Assembly: GCF_040564635.1 (NCBI RefSeq)
Contig: NZ_CP159837.1
Coordinates: 6,621,001-6,685,000 of the forward strand
DNA length: 64,000 nucleotides
Direction: 5' to 3'
Source of the DNA: Planktothricoides raciborskii GIHE-MW2
GTDB lineage: Bacteria; Cyanobacteriota; Cyanobacteriia; Cyanobacteriales; Laspinemataceae
Below the pieces are notes generated by a model. It was given only the letters and a program-made list of their open reading frames with translations, ran no database searches and was not told the DNA's origin. Both the position numbers and the translations under genes were made by a program. Positions 62,301 through 64,000 of the stretch are shown piece after piece. Positions within the stretch are counted from its first letter, which is position 1; each line of letters starts with the position of its first letter.

Positions 62301-63338
62301 CAGCCACACCTTGCCACTATTAAATAAATCCACTAAGGCTTGTTTTTGCGCTGTTGTCGGTTCCAGTAGGGAAAAAGCATCTTTTAGCCATCTGTTCAGC
62401 AAATATTCCTCAAGGGTAAAATCCCCTAAATTCGCCAGAGGTATCCAAATGAGAAAAACCTCTCTGGTAGATAAATATTGGACAATTTGCTGTAACCAAG
62501 TGCTTTTCCCCGCCCCCGGTTCCCCAATAATCGCTAAATTTTTATCCGCTTTGGCGATTACCCGATCTAAAAAATCTTGGTAGGCGTAGCGTTTCTCAAT
62601 TTCGTTTTCCCCTTGGAGTTGATATTGCTGCATTCCTTGGGTCGAGTCGGGATTTTCCCCACTGCGTCGAGGTTGTTGCTTGGGTTTGACTAACCCCAAG
62701 GGCACATAAATATCCACCTCATGTCCCATGCCATATCCTGTTGCTTGGCGTCTCTGGGCTTCTTCATTGAGGAGGTTTGTGCAAATTTCGCGCCAGTCGA
62801 TCGGTTTTTCCGCAGGTGTCGCTAATTCTAAATCAGGAACAGAACCGATATTATCAGCCCATTTGTCCTTAATTACCTTTAAATTGTCTTTTTTATCCGC
62901 AGTCTGATGCTTTAGTTTGAGGTGAAATTTCCAATAGCCGCTTTTATCATTTTTGCCATGCGGTCTTTTATCTTCTAACAATTTCAAGTCTGTTAAGCAG
63001 TCGAGAACATCCTGGACTGCCTGTTTCTTTTTCTCAGGCGAATCTTTTTTCGTTCCATCTAAAGATGGAGATATTTCTAATGTCTTTCCAATACATTCTG
63101 TCAATGTCCATAAATCATCTTTAGTGATGCCTTTCTCGCTGGTTTGAATTTTGTTTCTCAGTTTTTGTTCAACCTTTCCCGATACCCGCAACTCATCTTC
63201 TTTAACCCATTCCAGCTTAAACGTGGCTTTTAGCTTATCCCCCGGAATGCTAATTTCCTCGTCAGCAAGGGTCAGTAACGCCTCAACTACTTTTAAGACG
63301 TTGCCTAATGTAATTTTATCTTTGCGGTATTTGCCCAT
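59331..63338 (-). CDS. NACHT NTPase with N-terminal novel domain and HEAT repeats
   Basis: 1335 residues from the ATG at 63338 (MGKYRKDKITLGNVLKVVEA); an upstream in-frame TTG is less likely. Residues 1-150 form a charged domain I do not recognise. The NACHT domain has Walker A IIGEPGAGKSTWLQQ (about 270), Walker B VWLLLDGVDEMK (about 350), and the arginine sensor region VVLTCRLNVWE. A helical region follows (FHLTFQEYFAALAVDDW). Residues about 743-1115 are eleven 34-residue HEAT-like repeats (IAALVKVIETTDNEDTRW). A C-terminal alpha/beta domain (PPVLILYQDPSNGTAQGFSE) closes it. Such STAND proteins act in defence or signalling; the repeat face probably binds the trigger. A short palindrome at 61538 adds SFPRRRESTI in frame. 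Confidence 0.85.
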   Translation of the reverse strand: MGKYRKDKITLGNVLKVVEALLTLADEEISIPGDKLKATFKLEWVKEDELRVSGKVEQKLRNKIQTSEKGITKDDLWTLTECIGKTLEISPSLDGTKKDSPEKKKQAVQDVLDCLTDLKLLEDKRPHGKNDKSGYWKFHLKLKHQTADKKDNLKVIKDKWADNIGSVPDLELATPAEKPIDWREICTNLLNEEAQRRQATGYGMGHEVDIYVPLGLVKPKQQPRRSGENPDSTQGMQQYQLQGENEIEKRYAYQDFLDRVIAKADKNLAIIGEPGAGKSTWLQQIVQYLSTREVFLIWIPLANLGDFTLEEYLLNRWLKDAFSLLEPTTAQKQALVDLFNSGKVWLLLDGVDEMKTANPLTQISKSLTGWVNKARVVLTCRLNVWEANPNTLPKFDTYRTLCFEGEQVNDFISQWFEKKEKPELGKQLQEKLATAESARIFDLVKNPLRLSLLCKAWLLNPGILPTTQADLYQQIRDDFYVWKQQEFPTSLDERQELNRRFAKLAFRAIAENRPLHQSFVYSVLEQKWFKLAEDLGWLNFVYRDIRNDEPIYAFFHLTFQEYFAALAVDDWDDFVPRNHVNFPVPGKECSENLSFPRRRESTIPGRKPQYRIFQPQWKQVILFWLGRSDVTDQEKFNKEKEEFIEKLVNFNDGVENFYGYRSFFLAAAGISEFKTCSLGDAIVKQIVQWGFGYYDQEEQEWHTFLDSSETGAREILPQTDRKRTIRELCQIVEDPQLSEYPLMQAAESLGEIDPRNQMAIAALIKVLETTKDEDTRRQVAKSLGEIGQGNETAIAALVKLLETTKNEFTRWLAAKSLGEIGQGNQTAIALLVKVVETTEDEFTRWLAARSLGDIGQGNETAIAALVKVIETTDDEDTRRETAYYLGFIDPGNQTAIAALVKVIETTDNEDTRWLAASCLGKIDPGNETAIAALIKVIATTKNEYTRGQAAYSLGEIGQDNEMAIAALVRILETTEDEDTHRRAASCLGKIDPGNETAIAALVRILETTEDEYTRMLAAEILGEIGQGNETAIAALVKVIETTDNEDTRWQAASSLGKIEQGNETAIAALAKVIETTKDEDTCWQAAYSLGEIDPGNQTAIAALVKIIYTNESVFTRGLAAEGLGKIIITDEHRKTVVTTLQPYLNHETYENNFDLWTNCYKILWKIAQDLPYPDFYHAWHGETSPLVQNLELAQLPRNLQTQLSETNLNQTVQVFYIDGSKFIGDDPAKTIYRQMTQQGGRKIEDKPKNMADLQDYWADLIDENDQPPVLILYQDPSNGTAQGFSETFLDLLTRFDGIICLITDQTHPPLQTFSPQYPQLIHNIVAWLQRRILEM
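59990..61110 (-). repeat. 102-bp coding repeats of the HEAT region
   Basis: About eleven 102-bp units, each with a GCGATCGC octamer in the same place, differ by only a few bases. This is far more similar than needed for the protein, which shows recent duplication or gene conversion. Confidence 0.9.
61538..61557. repeat. ATTCCCGC-CTGC-GCGGGAAT palindrome within the NACHT gene
   Basis: A 20-bp palindrome of the type found as dispersed repeats in many genomes, translated in frame as part of SFPRRREST. It lies in the linker between the NACHT module and the helical region. Confidence 0.75.
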
Positions 63339-63524
63339 TGCGACATTTTTGCTAAAAATCAGAGTTGTTTGGGCAAATTCGCCCAAACGCGAGGCTTGCC
63401 CAAACGCCTAAACCCAATTGTATCATGGGTTTCAGAATTTTTCCCATCGATTTGATTAGGCCAAAACCTAAAGTAACAATTGATCTCGAACAGTCAAACA
63501 CGAGATGAATTGAGGAAGAAATCA

Positions 63525-63887
63525 ATGAGTGAAATACAACTCGGACTATGGGCAGGATACGAACAAGTCATTGATAACTCTGGTAAGCCAAAACGCAAGC
63601 ATAGCCACCGTTACCAACCTGTTATCAGAGACATATCGCCCAATACAGCCCAAACGGAAAATTTTCGCACTCTAAAAGAACTACAAATTACCCAGCAAAT
63701 TTTAGCGGATAGCAGGGCAATTTTAGACAATCACGGGGTTGAAACTTTACAACTAATTTTAAACTCCCTGCCCCATGCTGCCAATTTGCCCAAATCAGAA
63801 CCTAACCCAGAAGCTAATCAACTCTCAAGTTTACCTTTTGACAACTCACTAGATCAGGAGATTTACTATGTCCTTAGCAACCGTTAA
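63525..63887 (+). CDS. Small protein of unknown function, first gene of an operon
   Basis: 120 residues from the ATG at 63525 (MSEIQLGLWAGYEQVIDNSG); GAGGAAG lies 7 nt before it, so the upstream in-frame start at 63480 is less likely. Residues 1-45 contain GKPKRKHSHRYQPVI, a basic stretch; residues 50-95 form a helix (QTENFRTLKELQITQQILAD). No known family was recognised. It is divergent from the NACHT gene and overlaps the next gene by 20 nt, so the two are translated together. A link with the NACHT system is possible only by position. Confidence 0.55.
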   Translation: MSEIQLGLWAGYEQVIDNSGKPKRKHSHRYQPVIRDISPNTAQTENFRTLKELQITQQILADSRAILDNHGVETLQLILNSLPHAANLPKSEPNPEANQLSSLPFDNSLDQEIYYVLSNR

Positions 63888-64000
63888 AGCCGTTAAAGCC
63901 GTTAAACCTATTTGGAAAATATTGCCCAAACATCATGTTTCTCGTGGCGTGGGTTACAGCCAAGAAACTGACTTTATCGTAATTACTGAAACCTGTGTGG
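63868..64000 (+). CDS. Partial gene, unknown function (3' end outside window)
   Basis: The start ATG at 63868 (MSLATVKAVKAVKAVKPIWK) has AGGAG 7 nt before it and overlaps the end of the previous gene. Repeated GTTAAAGCC units code three VKA motifs. The visible 44 residues end YSQETDFIVITETCV. Nothing about its family can be told from this piece. Confidence 0.6.
   Translation, partial: MSLATVKAVKAVKPIWKILPKHHVSRGVGYSQETDFIVITETCV

Overview
The window looks like a chromosomal piece of a filamentous cyanobacterium (Oscillatoriales-like). The signs are very frequent HIP1 octamers (GCGATCGC), an iron-uptake porin of the SLH/OprB type, a DesB-type omega-3 desaturase, a lumenal pentapeptide protein, GlcE/GlcF-type glycolate dehydrogenase subunits, group II introns, and dense short palindromic and tandem repeats between and inside genes. 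The species call is inference.

Layout. 1-3149 (minus): an operon for a membrane-anchored zinc-ribbon/TPR/LivJ-like receptor, a membrane VWA protein and a tubulin-like GTPase (cut by the window edge). 3692-4359: an HTH protein resembling the VMAP-associated HTH, with phased AAAAGACGG iterons in front of it. 4816-5494: a PIN toxin whose antitoxin is frameshifted. 5712-13193 (minus): a candidate sphingoid-base operon: fatty acyl-AMP ligase, acyl-CoA dehydrogenase, an ACP fused to a serine-palmitoyltransferase-like enzyme, and a 3-ketodihydrosphingosine-reductase-like SDR. 13451-14671: a saccharopine-dehydrogenase-like pseudogene broken by short repeats. 14931-17687: glcF/glcE. 17780-19765: an IS200/IS605 element (dead tnpA, intact-looking tnpB). 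19784-29814: tmk, a degenerate HepT, YdcF-like and pentapeptide proteins, an ORF-less group II intron, tRNA-Leu, rpmF, queA, a YraN protein and a broken Uma2 gene. 29834-32392: a group II intron whose encoded protein is frameshifted before its HNH domain.

32801-42859 holds housekeeping genes (dnaG, DUF1517, trmD, pterin dehydratase, a GAF/HD-GYP protein, a porin). 43163-48532 holds an Rrf2 regulator, a pair of paralogous exported proteins with T- or TP-rich linkers and a shared upstream region, and a decayed IS607-type element. 48901-57982 holds a small conserved gene, desB, recG, tsf, rpsB and a glycosyltransferase. The right end holds a 100-bp repeat array, a RelE/YafQ-type toxin-antitoxin pair, a large NACHT-HEAT NTPase (a candidate defence or conflict protein), and the start of a divergent small-gene operon.

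Two themes stand out. First, the FAAL/ACAD/ACP-SPT/KDSR gene set can be read as a complete route from free fatty acid to a reduced long-chain amino-alcohol. Second, short palindromic elements have repeatedly landed inside genes, either in frame (dnaG, NACHT gene) or breaking them (saccharopine dehydrogenase-like, Uma2, tnpA).
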